A DNA stretch of 64,000 bases, from NCBI GenBank assembly GCA_021739695.1, contig JAIPBM010000019.1, positions 1 through 64,000 on the forward strand. Reading direction: 5' to 3'. Below are positions 35,639-43,185 of this stretch, piece by piece. Within the stretch, counting starts at the first letter, position 1; the number at the start of each line of letters is the position of its first letter. Both the position numbers and the translations under genes were made by a program. Origin of the DNA: Flavobacteriales bacterium. Its GTDB lineage: Bacteria > Bacteroidota > Bacteroidia > UBA10329. The notes beneath the pieces were generated by a model. The model saw only the letters and a program-made list of their open reading frames with translations, did no database searches and had not been told where the DNA came from.

Positions 35639-36754
35639 ATGATCAATGGAATGAAGGTGCAGGTGTCTGAATTTGCCGAAACACCCATGGAAGGTGTGGA
35701 GCAATTCCTGAGCATTGTAGCGCAGGAAATGCCCAACACCGAAGAGTTGGGAGATGACGATGTGTTGATTGCCGTAAAAAGTGCCGCTTTGGGCTGGGTA
35801 GATCTGATGATGTTGAGCGGACAGTACCAGCACCAACCTCCACTTCCCTACACGCCCGGATTGGAGTACTGCGGCATCGTTTTGTGGAAAGGAAAGAACG
35901 TAAGCGATGCAGTGGCCAAAACAGGCGATAAGGTACTGGTGGATGGTTTTATCAGCGGTCCTCGTTCTCCTGGAGAATACCAGCGCTACGGTGGCTTTGC
36001 CAGCTATGCCGTTGCTCCCAAAGAGGCCATCATTCACATTCCACAACGGCTCAATTACGATCAGGCCTGCAACCTACTGGGCAGCTACGAAACGGCCTAC
36101 TATTGCCTCATTACCAGCGGACAGCTGAAAGCGGGCGAAACGGTGCTTATTCATGGTGCATCGGGTGCAATTGGCATGGCAGCTGTTCATGTTGCCAAGT
36201 TGATGGGCGCCACAGTCATTGCCACTGGGCGTTCGGAAGAGAAACTGGCCATTGTAAAAGCCCAAGGTGCCGACCATGTGATCAATACCAAAGCCATCGA
36301 TCCGAACGAAAAACTACGGCCTTTTAGAGACGATGTGAAAGCACTGACCAACGGCAAAGGGGTTGATGTGGTGTATGATGGCGTAGGTGGAGCAGTATCT
36401 GAAGAGAGCTTGCGCTGCGTAAAATTCGGTGCACGATTCCTCATTGTAGGTTGGGCCTCTACTCCGTTTGTGGCCAAGGGCAAAGGACAGCGAGGCGCGC
36501 CCAATGCCAATCAGCTACCTACCAATCTCATTCTGATGAAAGGATTGAAAGTATTGGGCAGCCCGATGGTGATAGCCACGCAGCACGACCCAAGCATTCG
36601 TACACAACGACTAAAGGACATCTTGCAATGGGTAAATGAAGGCAAGATCACACCCTACGTTTCGGATGTATTTCCTCTGGCCGACATTAAAGAAGCGATG
36701 CGTGCTAAGTGGAACGGGAAGATCGTTGGTGGAGCTGCGGTGCAAATAAGCTAA
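35639..36754 (+). CDS. NADPH:quinone oxidoreductase-like MDR protein
   Basis: A 371-residue medium-chain reductase without zinc ligands. ATG 35639 (MINGMKVQV) is the likely start; an in-frame ATG at 35651 is possible, and the extension to 35561 is not family-like. The GroES-like half includes LPYTPGLEYCGIVLWKG, and the Rossmann half has VLIHGASGAIGMAAVHVAKLMGATVIATGRSEEK. The Arg in ATGRSEEK suggests NADPH. Substrate is likely a quinone or enal; not provable here. Confidence 0.88.
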   Translation: MINGMKVQVSEFAETPMEGVEQFLSIVAQEMPNTEELGDDDVLIAVKSAALGWVDLMMLSGQYQHQPPLPYTPGLEYCGIVLWKGKNVSDAVAKTGDKVLVDGFISGPRSPGEYQRYGGFASYAVAPKEAIIHIPQRLNYDQACNLLGSYETAYYCLITSGQLKAGETVLIHGASGAIGMAAVHVAKLMGATVIATGRSEEKLAIVKAQGADHVINTKAIDPNEKLRPFRDDVKALTNGKGVDVVYDGVGGAVSEESLRCVKFGARFLIVGWASTPFVAKGKGQRGAPNANQLPTNLILMKGLKVLGSPMVIATQHDPSIRTQRLKDILQWVNEGKITPYVSDVFPLADIKEAMRAKWNGKIVGGAAVQIS

Positions 36755-37002
36755 CGTGAATACTTGCGTTTATCTTCGAGCATATCAAGATAAAGCTGCT
36801 CTACTTTGGCGCGGGCCCAAGGTGTCTTTCTCAGAAATGCCAAGCTCGATCTGATGGACGGGTCGTAGTTGAAGCAACGGATGTCGATGAAATATCCCAT
36901 GTCTTCCCAACCATAATGTTCTACCAAAGCCTCTAGCATATCGGCCAGCTTCACACCATGCATCGGGTCCTTAGACTGTGATTGTTCTTTTGGATTATCC
37001 AT
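36751..37002 (-). CDS. VF530-family DNA-binding-like protein (DUF2132)
   Basis: An 83-residue protein. The motif KDPMHGVKLADMLEALVEHYGWEDMG, followed by IDIRCFNYDPSIRSSLAFLRKTPWARAKVEQLY, is the VF530/DUF2132 domain, a small helical fold of unproved DNA-binding function. It overlaps the convergent quinone reductase gene by 4 bases and lies downstream of the fatty acid hydroxylase on the same strand. Confidence 0.9.
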   Translation of the reverse strand: MDNPKEQSQSKDPMHGVKLADMLEALVEHYGWEDMGYFIDIRCFNYDPSIRSSLAFLRKTPWARAKVEQLYLDMLEDKRKYSR

Positions 37003-37027
37003 GGAATAGTGCTTATTCAGACATAGG

Positions 37028-37909
37028 TTAACGGGTGAATTCTTTGAAATCTACCGATGGGTCGTAATCATTCTTGGTCTTGATGGAATGCAGTTCGCTC
37101 CTTGGATCTTTGGATCGGATAATGGGAAACAGCAGCTGAACATACCAAGGTTCTTTTACTTGGTTCCATGCACCAAAACGTGTAGGATACTTTCGGGTGA
37201 TCTTGGCTGTTCCAAGCAGCACATCCCAAATAAACAGCAGGTTTCCGTAGTTGCCATTCGGATGCGAAACACCATCTTCTGCCGTCAATCCGTGGTGCGC
37301 AAAATGGGTACTTGGGGTAGAGATGGTCCGTTCTACCACCCAAGCCAACGGGCTCAGTAACTTGTATCGGTAGAGGAATCGATCCCATTTCGTCTCGCTG
37401 TGCGCCAACAGAATGATGGTGAGTTTTACGGGCAGATAGAACAGATAGGCATAACCCATTCCCAAATAGACCAGCAGTGCCGAAAGCCAAATGCCAGGCA
37501 TGAAAGCATAGTAAAGAATGGCATTGCGGTACGTGACCAGCACGCCCATTTCTTCCACCACATGATGCGGTCGGTGCAGTTTCCACATGGTGCGATTCAC
37601 ATGCGAAAGTCGGTGCCAGAGGTACTGCGTCAGATCATCGAACACCAGAAACGCCAGGAAGTGCCACCAAATGGATATCTGGACAAAATGATCTTCCAAC
37701 GCTGGAAAACCTGCGCGCATGGCCCAAAGCACAAAGAAGAAAATGGCCGGTTGGATCAAGGTGGGCAAGGTCACAAGGCTTACCAGTTCTATGGTAAAAT
37801 CGTTCTTGGTGCGTCTGTCATGGATGTAAAGCCCACCAAGCGCCTCCAGCACGCCTAGCACCAACATCACCACGCCTGGAATGAGTTTACTGAAAGTCTC
37901 TTCTTGCAT
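37028..37909 (-). CDS. Fatty acid hydroxylase / sterol desaturase family protein
   Basis: A 293-residue membrane di-iron enzyme. Histidine clusters that bind the iron pair are visible: LWHRLSH, RPHHVVEE, AHSETKWD and FAHHGLTA. Four to five membrane helices surround them. Bacteroidota members act on lipids or carotenoids (for example beta-carotene hydroxylase-like), but the substrate here is unknown. The VF530-like gene follows after 25 bases. Confidence 0.9.
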   Translation of the reverse strand: MQEETFSKLIPGVVMLVLGVLEALGGLYIHDRRTKNDFTIELVSLVTLPTLIQPAIFFFVLWAMRAGFPALEDHFVQISIWWHFLAFLVFDDLTQYLWHRLSHVNRTMWKLHRPHHVVEEMGVLVTYRNAILYYAFMPGIWLSALLVYLGMGYAYLFYLPVKLTIILLAHSETKWDRFLYRYKLLSPLAWVVERTISTPSTHFAHHGLTAEDGVSHPNGNYGNLLFIWDVLLGTAKITRKYPTRFGAWNQVKEPWYVQLLFPIIRSKDPRSELHSIKTKNDYDPSVDFKEFTR

Positions 37910-38114
37910 GCTTTTGTCTGATCAGCGGATTCATTTCGGTGAATTCAAGGTAAGTGCCCATCCTTGAATCAATGAAAGTAAATGTTTCAAGCGATAGAAC
38001 ATGCCAACCATTGACCATATCGTAAAAGAGACTAAAACCAGCTTACAGAGAAGCGCTATTTCATCTTATTCTTTTCCGTTTTCGCTTCTCGGATTTCACG
38101 ACATTCGCAGCCCC

Positions 38115-39011
38115 ATGCAGCGCGCCTATCTCCAAATGCATTTTGCCATTTTCCTTTGGGGATTCACAGGCATTTTAGGGAAGCTCATCCAGCTTCAGGA
38201 ATACCCGCTCGTTTGGTGGCGGGTTCTCATCACTGTCATTGCGCTTGGAGCCTTTCTAAAATGGAAAGGCGAACTGGAACCACCGCCTTGGAAAGAGATG
38301 AAGAAGATCGCTTTCGTTGGTGCCATGATCGCCATGCATTGGGTCACATTCTATGGTTCCATCAAGTATTCCAACGTTTCCATTGCACTGAGTGCCATGG
38401 CCAGCACTGCGCTGTTCACCGCCATCCTCGATCCACTTCTCAATAAGAGGAAACCGAAGGCTGCTGAGCTCGTGCTCGGACTGTTCACCATCTGCGGTAT
38501 CTACCTCATATTCCGCTTTCAGCAATTGTATGCCGTTGGTATATCATTAGGGTTGATAAGCGCCATGCTGTGCGCCTACTTTACCATACAGACCAAAGGA
38601 TTGTTGGAAAACCACGGTCCACGCAATCTGCTCTTTTACGAACTCATCGGTGGATTAGGAACACTCACGCTACTGGCTCCGCTTTACCTCTATCACTTCC
38701 CTGCTCCTAGCCTTGTTCCAAGTCTTTCAGACAGCGGTTATCTGCTCATCATGAGCTTGGTATGCACCGTTTATGCCATGCAGCTTTCTTATCAGGCGCT
38801 CAAGCATGTTTCTCCGTTTGTAATGAACCTTTCGGTCAATCTGGAACCCATCTATTCCATCATCCTTGCAGCCATCATTTTTCATGAACACGAAGAGTTG
38901 AACCTCGGTTTCTATGCCGGTGCAGGTGTCATTATCCTATCCGTTGCGGCCAACGGTGTGTTGCACCTGAATGACAAGCGGAAAGCGAGGAAGCAGATAG
39001 CTATTCCCTAG
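38115..39011 (+). CDS. EamA-family (DMT superfamily) transporter
   Basis: 298 residues from ATG 38115 (MQRAYLQMHFAIFLWGFTGILGKL); the frame is open to 38001, but the added stretch is hydrophilic and unlike a transporter start. Ten membrane helices in two EamA halves can be traced, the second beginning near LLFYELIGGLGTL. Exporter of amino acids or metabolites by family. Its stop overlaps the convergent hxlR by 4 bases. Confidence 0.88.
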   Translation: MQRAYLQMHFAIFLWGFTGILGKLIQLQEYPLVWWRVLITVIALGAFLKWKGELEPPPWKEMKKIAFVGAMIAMHWVTFYGSIKYSNVSIALSAMASTALFTAILDPLLNKRKPKAAELVLGLFTICGIYLIFRFQQLYAVGISLGLISAMLCAYFTIQTKGLLENHGPRNLLFYELIGGLGTLTLLAPLYLYHFPAPSLVPSLSDSGYLLIMSLVCTVYAMQLSYQALKHVSPFVMNLSVNLEPIYSIILAAIIFHEHEELNLGFYAGAGVIILSVAANGVLHLNDKRKARKQIAIP

Positions 39012-39442
39012 CCAAGAATCTGACTAACCATGTCTCGGTAGTTCTTCTTGAGGTGTTCAATTACCACCGACCTATCTGCATCAAAACCTCTTTCCGAAAT
39101 GGAAAACATTTCCTGATTGAAGGCTCTGACGTGCTGGTCGCTCCACAATACAATGTCCACGATTATAGGCGCAAGATCAATGCCTTTTTCGGTCAGTAGG
39201 TAGATGTTCTCCTTCTTGTTTTCGGGTAGTTTACGTTTGGTAATCAACTCAAAGCACTCCAGCAATTTCAATCTTGCAGACAGAATATTGGTGGCTATTC
39301 CTTCTTGCGAAAGGGATATTTCTTTAAAGGTCTTCTTACCTCCCATCAGCATGTCTCTTATGATCAGCAACGACCATTTATCGCCAATAATATCTAAGGC
39401 GGAGGCTATTGGACAAGACGAACGAAAATTATTTTCCATCAC
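39008..39442 (-). CDS. HxlR-family transcriptional regulator
   Basis: A 144-residue winged-helix regulator. It contains the family signature CPIASALDIIGDKWSLLIIRDMLMGGKKTFKEI, with the Cys near the N-terminus (Cys10) that senses reactive electrophiles or oxidants in YodB/HypR-type members. Helix 3 and wing lie in ILSARLKLLECFELITKRKL. It is divergent from the operon at 39590; two matching operator-like sites lie in the shared region. An ATG at 39439 is an alternative start. Confidence 0.92.
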   Translation of the reverse strand: MMENNFRSSCPIASALDIIGDKWSLLIIRDMLMGGKKTFKEISLSQEGIATNILSARLKLLECFELITKRKLPENKKENIYLLTEKGIDLAPIIVDIVLWSDQHVRAFNQEMFSISERGFDADRSVVIEHLKKNYRDMVSQILG

Positions 39443-39452
39443 TTTTCAATTA

Positions 39453-39473
39453 TTACTTGCTAAACGAAAGTAA
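39453..39473. promoter_or_regulatory. HxlR operator-like site 1
   Basis: TTACTTGC-N5-GAAAGTAA, an imperfect dyad (TTACTT and AAGTAA spaced by 9 bases). It ends 11 bases upstream of the hxlR start and covers the TTG at 39457-39459 that forms the -33 box of the divergent operon. The same layout recurs 30 bases away. Confidence 0.65.
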
Positions 39474-39485
39474 TCAATATATTTG
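39457..39485 (+). promoter_or_regulatory. Promoter of the DUF4345-SDR operon
   Basis: TTG (39457-39459), 18 bases, then TATATTTG (39478-39485), a perfect match to the Bacteroidota TAnnTTTG box. The first gene starts at 39590. Operator-like dyads overlap both boxes. Confidence 0.7.
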
Positions 39486-39503
39486 CTTGCAATTTGAAAG
39501 CAA
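39483..39503. promoter_or_regulatory. HxlR operator-like site 2
   Basis: TTGCTTGC-N5-GAAAGCAA, with TTGCTT and AAGCAA spaced by 9 bases. It matches site 1 in layout and in 14 or more of 21 positions, and its centre is 30 bases away (about three helical turns). It covers the end of the -7 box, so binding of both sites would block the promoter. Confidence 0.65.
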
Positions 39504-39589
39504 TATTAATAAGAATAATGTCAATTAGCTACGCAGCTTTTGTTGGTACTGCAAGTTGCATCATTCCTTCCAACTAAAGAATCCGTATC

Positions 39590-39958
39590 ATGCTTTTAAC
39601 CATCCGCATCATATTAGGCATCTATGGCCTCATTGCTATAGGCACGGGATTAATGGGTGCAACTGCTTCCTATAAGGTGGCAGCGTCCAATCCGATGCAA
39701 GATAACAACCACCGTTTTGTTGCCGCCATTTGGGCTTCCATGTCCTTGGCATTTTTCTACACGGCATGGAATCCTTCAGAAGTTGCGTTGTTCCGATTTC
39801 TGATGGTTGCCGTGTTCATTGGTGGCCTTGTCAGGACTTACGGACTGCGGTTTTACCCCGCAACTCCCTTCATCATTTTTGGCATTCTAGTAGAATTGCT
39901 TCCAACAACAATCTTGCTTTGGATGCATACCAAACTGATGAATGCTGGCTCCCTTTAA
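39590..39958 (+). CDS. DUF4345 membrane protein
   Basis: A 122-residue protein with four membrane helices, of the DUF4345 family (GIYGLIAIGTGLMGATASY, then RFVAAIWASMSLAFFYTAWNP). Function unknown; DUF4345 genes are often carried in small HxlR- or TetR-controlled operons with oxidoreductases, as here. First gene of a four-gene operon divergent from hxlR. Confidence 0.88.
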   Translation: MLLTIRIILGIYGLIAIGTGLMGATASYKVAASNPMQDNNHRFVAAIWASMSLAFFYTAWNPSEVALFRFLMVAVFIGGLVRTYGLRFYPATPFIIFGILVELLPTTILLWMHTKLMNAGSL

Positions 39959-39970
39959 CAACTCAATCTC

Positions 39971-40738
39971 ATGAATAATTCTAAACAAAAAGTATTGATC
40001 ACAGGTGGCGGTTCGGGCATTGGACTAGCGCTCGCGCAGAAGTTCTTGCAGCACGGAAACACCGTTATCATCACGGGCAGAAACCTGACTAAACTGGAGG
40101 AAGTGAAGGGAGAATTTCCCGAACTACACATTTTCCAAAGTGATGTTACGAAGGAAGAAGACGTAAAGAAACTGGTTGGTCAGCTACAAGCGGAATTCGG
40201 GGGTATTGATGTACTCGTAAACAATGCGGGAATCATGAATTTGGTAGATGCTGGAAACGAAAGCAACGATCTGAAAAAGCAGTTCCAAGAGATCGAGATC
40301 AACTACCATGCGCCTATCCGCATGCTGCACCATTTTCTTCCGCAGCTAAAGAAGAGTAAGCATGCCGTGCTTATCAACGTGTCATCAGGCTTGGCCTATG
40401 TTCCTTTCGCGCAAGCACCCGTTTATTCAGGTACAAAATCAGCTTTGCATTTTTGGACACAAGGCATTCGTCCACAACTGAAACAACACAATATCAGGGT
40501 TGTGGAGCTTCTTCCGCCTGTGGTAGACACCCCATTGGCCCACGGGGCCGATATTGCTGAAGACGACAATCTAAAACCAATGCCTCCTGAGAAAATGGCC
40601 AATATATTCTGGAAGGATTTCACGAACGGAAAAGATGAGATCACGCCAGGGATTTCAACCCAATTGAGACTTATGAGCCGATTGGCACCAAAATTTATTT
40701 TCAAACAACTGAATAAAGAACCGATTCCTAAAAGATAA
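39971..40738 (+). CDS. SDR family NAD(P)-dependent oxidoreductase (DltE-like)
   Basis: A 255-residue short-chain dehydrogenase: TGGGSGIGLALAQKF (cofactor loop), NNAGIMN, and the active-site run NVSSGLAYVPFAQAPVYSGTK with Ser, Tyr and Lys in place. An Arg in TGRNLTK suggests NADPH. DltE-like members reduce unknown carbonyls. Begins 12 bases after the DUF4345 gene; the next gene begins 4 bases after its stop. Confidence 0.9.
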   Translation: MNNSKQKVLITGGGSGIGLALAQKFLQHGNTVIITGRNLTKLEEVKGEFPELHIFQSDVTKEEDVKKLVGQLQAEFGGIDVLVNNAGIMNLVDAGNESNDLKKQFQEIEINYHAPIRMLHHFLPQLKKSKHAVLINVSSGLAYVPFAQAPVYSGTKSALHFWTQGIRPQLKQHNIRVVELLPPVVDTPLAHGADIAEDDNLKPMPPEKMANIFWKDFTNGKDEITPGISTQLRLMSRLAPKFIFKQLNKEPIPKR

Positions 40739-40742
40739 AAAC

Positions 40743-41201
40743 TTGAAAAAGACACTTCCCTATTTCGCCATCATTGGTATTGCTGCCTTTGCTGGCAATA
40801 TGATCAACATTGGCCTGAGCTATGGCATGCATTGGCTATCCTTGGAGCCCATCGCTTTTATGGAATCGTTTAAAGTGGATTTCCCGCTTTTGCTCGGTCC
40901 GACCACTGTTACTCTGATGCCCGGATTCATAGCCACACTTTGGTTGTATTTCCTGCATAAGGACAACAAACCAGCAAGACGTTACTGGCTTTTCGCCTTT
41001 GCGGGTTTGATGCTCGTCAACATTCAAACGGTGGTCTACCATTTGCCTATGAATCTGGATTTCATGGCATTGAGTTACACGGCCGAAGAAGCTACGAGCA
41101 AACTACAAGGCTGGATCATCTTCCATTGGATTCGGGTAGTAGTAGCTATCGTATCTGGAGTCTTTGCCATCAAAGCTTTTCAACTTTCCAATAACAACTA
41201 A
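40743..41201 (+). CDS. Four-helix membrane protein, DUF1772-like
   Basis: A 152-residue membrane protein starting at TTG 40743 (no better ATG precedes the first helix). Four hydrophobic helices are seen, and the end HWIRVVVAIVSGVFAIKAF resembles DUF1772/anthrone-oxygenase proteins, whose last helix follows a His-x-Arg motif. The assignment is tentative. Third gene of the HxlR-adjacent operon, 4 bases after the SDR stop. Confidence 0.65.
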   Translation: MKKTLPYFAIIGIAAFAGNMINIGLSYGMHWLSLEPIAFMESFKVDFPLLLGPTTVTLMPGFIATLWLYFLHKDNKPARRYWLFAFAGLMLVNIQTVVYHLPMNLDFMALSYTAEEATSKLQGWIIFHWIRVVVAIVSGVFAIKAFQLSNNN

Positions 41202-41214
41202 ACCCTCAACAATC

Positions 41215-41703
41215 ATGAATAATTTCGCAATCATCAACATTCAGGCAGCTATCGGATCTATCAGTATGATCCTTGCGTTCAAATGGTGGATACAACCACG
41301 CCTTGCAAAGCTTTCCATCCACGATGCGCTGCTGCCATTCGTATTCCTGAACACCTTCCGTTACCTCGGGTTGTCGTTTATGGCCAAAGAGCAGTTTTAC
41401 GATGGATTTCCGAGTCAATTCCTGACCACTGTAGGTCTTTGGGATATGAGCACAGCCATTTTGGCCGTCATCGCGGCCATTGCTCTAAAAGGCAAATGGA
41501 AGTTCGCCATTCCAATGGTGTGGATATTTAACATCGTTGGCTTTGCGGACCTGATCACCGCCTTTCCTCAGTTCTTCGGACTGGAACTGTACAATTACAA
41601 TCTAGGCACAATATGGCTCATGTTTATTACTTATGGCTTGGCAGCTTTTCTAAGTCACATCTTCATTTTTACGCGACTTTTCAAGCATTTGAAAGGGAAG
41701 TAG
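41215..41703 (+). CDS. Hypothetical integral membrane protein
   Basis: 162 residues from ATG 41215 (MNNFAIINIQAAIGS); the frame is open to 41164, inside the preceding gene. Five hydrophobic segments are seen. The sequence begins FAIINIQ, continues NTFRYLGLSFMA and ends HIFIFTRLFKHLKGK. Not recognised. Last gene of the HxlR-adjacent operon, 13 bases after the DUF1772-like gene. Confidence 0.65.
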   Translation: MNNFAIINIQAAIGSISMILAFKWWIQPRLAKLSIHDALLPFVFLNTFRYLGLSFMAKEQFYDGFPSQFLTTVGLWDMSTAILAVIAAIALKGKWKFAIPMVWIFNIVGFADLITAFPQFFGLELYNYNLGTIWLMFITYGLAAFLSHIFIFTRLFKHLKGK

Positions 41704-41754
41704 AACGGTTCGTCCGAAAAGTCTCAAGCTCTCTGAAACGTAAGCTGCTCAGAC

Positions 41755-43185
41755 CTACAAATAAACCTCCATCACCTTCCCAGCGATTCTGTTGAGGTTT
41801 ATTTCGATGGTTTTGAGCGTGTATTGCAGTTGCATGAGGCTTAGTCGGCTTTCCAAAAGTGTGAGTTGCGTGAGTCGGAAATCATAGCCATTGATGGCAC
41901 CCCGTTTCAATTGTTCTTCGGCAATGGCGTACACCTTTTGGCTCTCAGAAACATTGCTTTCAGCCAAGGTAATGCGTTCCAATATGGAGACATACTGCCC
42001 ATAAAGTTTCAGTACATCGGCATCGAGATTATGGTTGATCTGCTGCTTAGAAAGCGTGGCGTTCTCGGCATACACCCGCGAATTCTTGATGGCAATGTTG
42101 GTCTTACCACCATTGTAAAGGTTGAAACTGATGCTGGCGCCCACGGTTGGTCCAAAGTTTCTGTTCGATTGGATGAAGCCTACCTGCGCAAAACTTTCGC
42201 TGTATCTGTAGCCTGCAAACAGATTGATGGACGGATAGCGATCGGCCTTAGCCATGCGCAATTCTGTTTCGGCTATCAGTTCATTCAGGCGCTGCTGTTC
42301 TAACTGCTGGTTGGCGCCATTCACACTTTTCAGTAGGCTGTCTTTGCTTGGCAAGGGATTTACCTCAAACTCTTTTTCGCTGATGGTCAAGGCGCTTTCC
42401 AGTTCATTATTCAGAATGCGATTGAGTTCAATTTCTAAGGTTTGAATGGCATTCTGCTGCGCCAGATAACGGATGCTATCGGTCTGATAATCTACCAATG
42501 CCTGTGCATGGTCAATGCCCTTCCCCGCGCCTACTTCCTTCCGTTTCTTCTCAATACTAAGGCGATAGGCCGAGATTTGCATCGATTGCTTGTAGTTCTC
42601 TAGCAACTGCTGTTCGTAAATCAACTGGCTGTGCGCCATCACAATATCAGAAACGGTCTGTTCTATGTAGAACTTGGAATTCACCTTTCCCAACTCTTCT
42701 AAAAAACCCAGTTGCTTGCGCTTGGCACGTACATAAAAGCCATCAAAAAGGGTGTAATCAATCATTGCCTGCGCGCCCCCATTCACGTTTTGCGCATTAT
42801 TTCCGCTTCGTGTAGATCCATCGGCAAAGCCTTGCTCGGTATTGTTGAGCGAGTAGGCAGCCGTTCCGTCAATTCCGAACGAAGGGAGAAAACCTGCATT
42901 ACCCAAGGTATTGCTGTTGGACACAATCTGCTCCTCGTTCTTCAAAATCTGAATTTGGTAGTTCTTCTCCAATGCCGTTTTGATGAATTCGGTCAGCGTT
43001 TGTCCCGAGGCGTTGAGGTTGAAATAACAAATAACCACCGAAATAATTACAACGCGCGTCATTGCAAGCGCAGTCCCCGTCATTGCGAGGGAAGTATGAC
43101 CGAAGCAATCTATCTGATTAAGGTAGAGATTGCTTCGCTGCGCTCGCAATGACGTGCCCTTCGTTTTATTGAAAATCTGCTTCAT
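41755..43185 (-). CDS. TolC-family outer membrane efflux protein
   Basis: A TolC-type channel with two long helical repeats (about residues 50-260 and 265-470), including VNGGAQAMIDYTLFDGFYVRAKRKQLGF and GATISFNLYNGG-like strand motifs, with the signal-peptide core VVIISVVICYFNLNASGQ. It exports drugs or toxins with the neighbouring pump. The frame begins at ATG 43185 (MKQIFNKTK), overlapping the pump gene by 20 bases, but codons 10-43 come from an inserted repeat. Internal ATGs at 43083 and 43062 could also serve; 43062 gives a normal leader. Last gene of the marR operon. Confidence 0.9.
   Translation of the reverse strand: MKQIFNKTKGTSLRAQRSNLYLNQIDCFGHTSLAMTGTALAMTRVVIISVVICYFNLNASGQTLTEFIKTALEKNYQIQILKNEEQIVSNSNTLGNAGFLPSFGIDGTAAYSLNNTEQGFADGSTRSGNNAQNVNGGAQAMIDYTLFDGFYVRAKRKQLGFLEELGKVNSKFYIEQTVSDIVMAHSQLIYEQQLLENYKQSMQISAYRLSIEKKRKEVGAGKGIDHAQALVDYQTDSIRYLAQQNAIQTLEIELNRILNNELESALTISEKEFEVNPLPSKDSLLKSVNGANQQLEQQRLNELIAETELRMAKADRYPSINLFAGYRYSESFAQVGFIQSNRNFGPTVGASISFNLYNGGKTNIAIKNSRVYAENATLSKQQINHNLDADVLKLYGQYVSILERITLAESNVSESQKVYAIAEEQLKRGAINGYDFRLTQLTLLESRLSLMQLQYTLKTIEINLNRIAGKVMEVYL
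43056..43154. repeat. Interspersed repeat inserted in the TolC leader
   Basis: One full element, CGTCATTGCGAGG...CGAAGCAATC and AGATTGCTTCGCTGCGCTCGCAATGACG (43127-43154), plus a partial extra end CGTCATTGCAAGCGCAG at 43057. Same family as the copy at 10989-11062. On the minus strand it translates to the well-known repeat-derived peptide SLRAQRSNL. It adds about 33 codons in frame. Confidence 0.85.
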
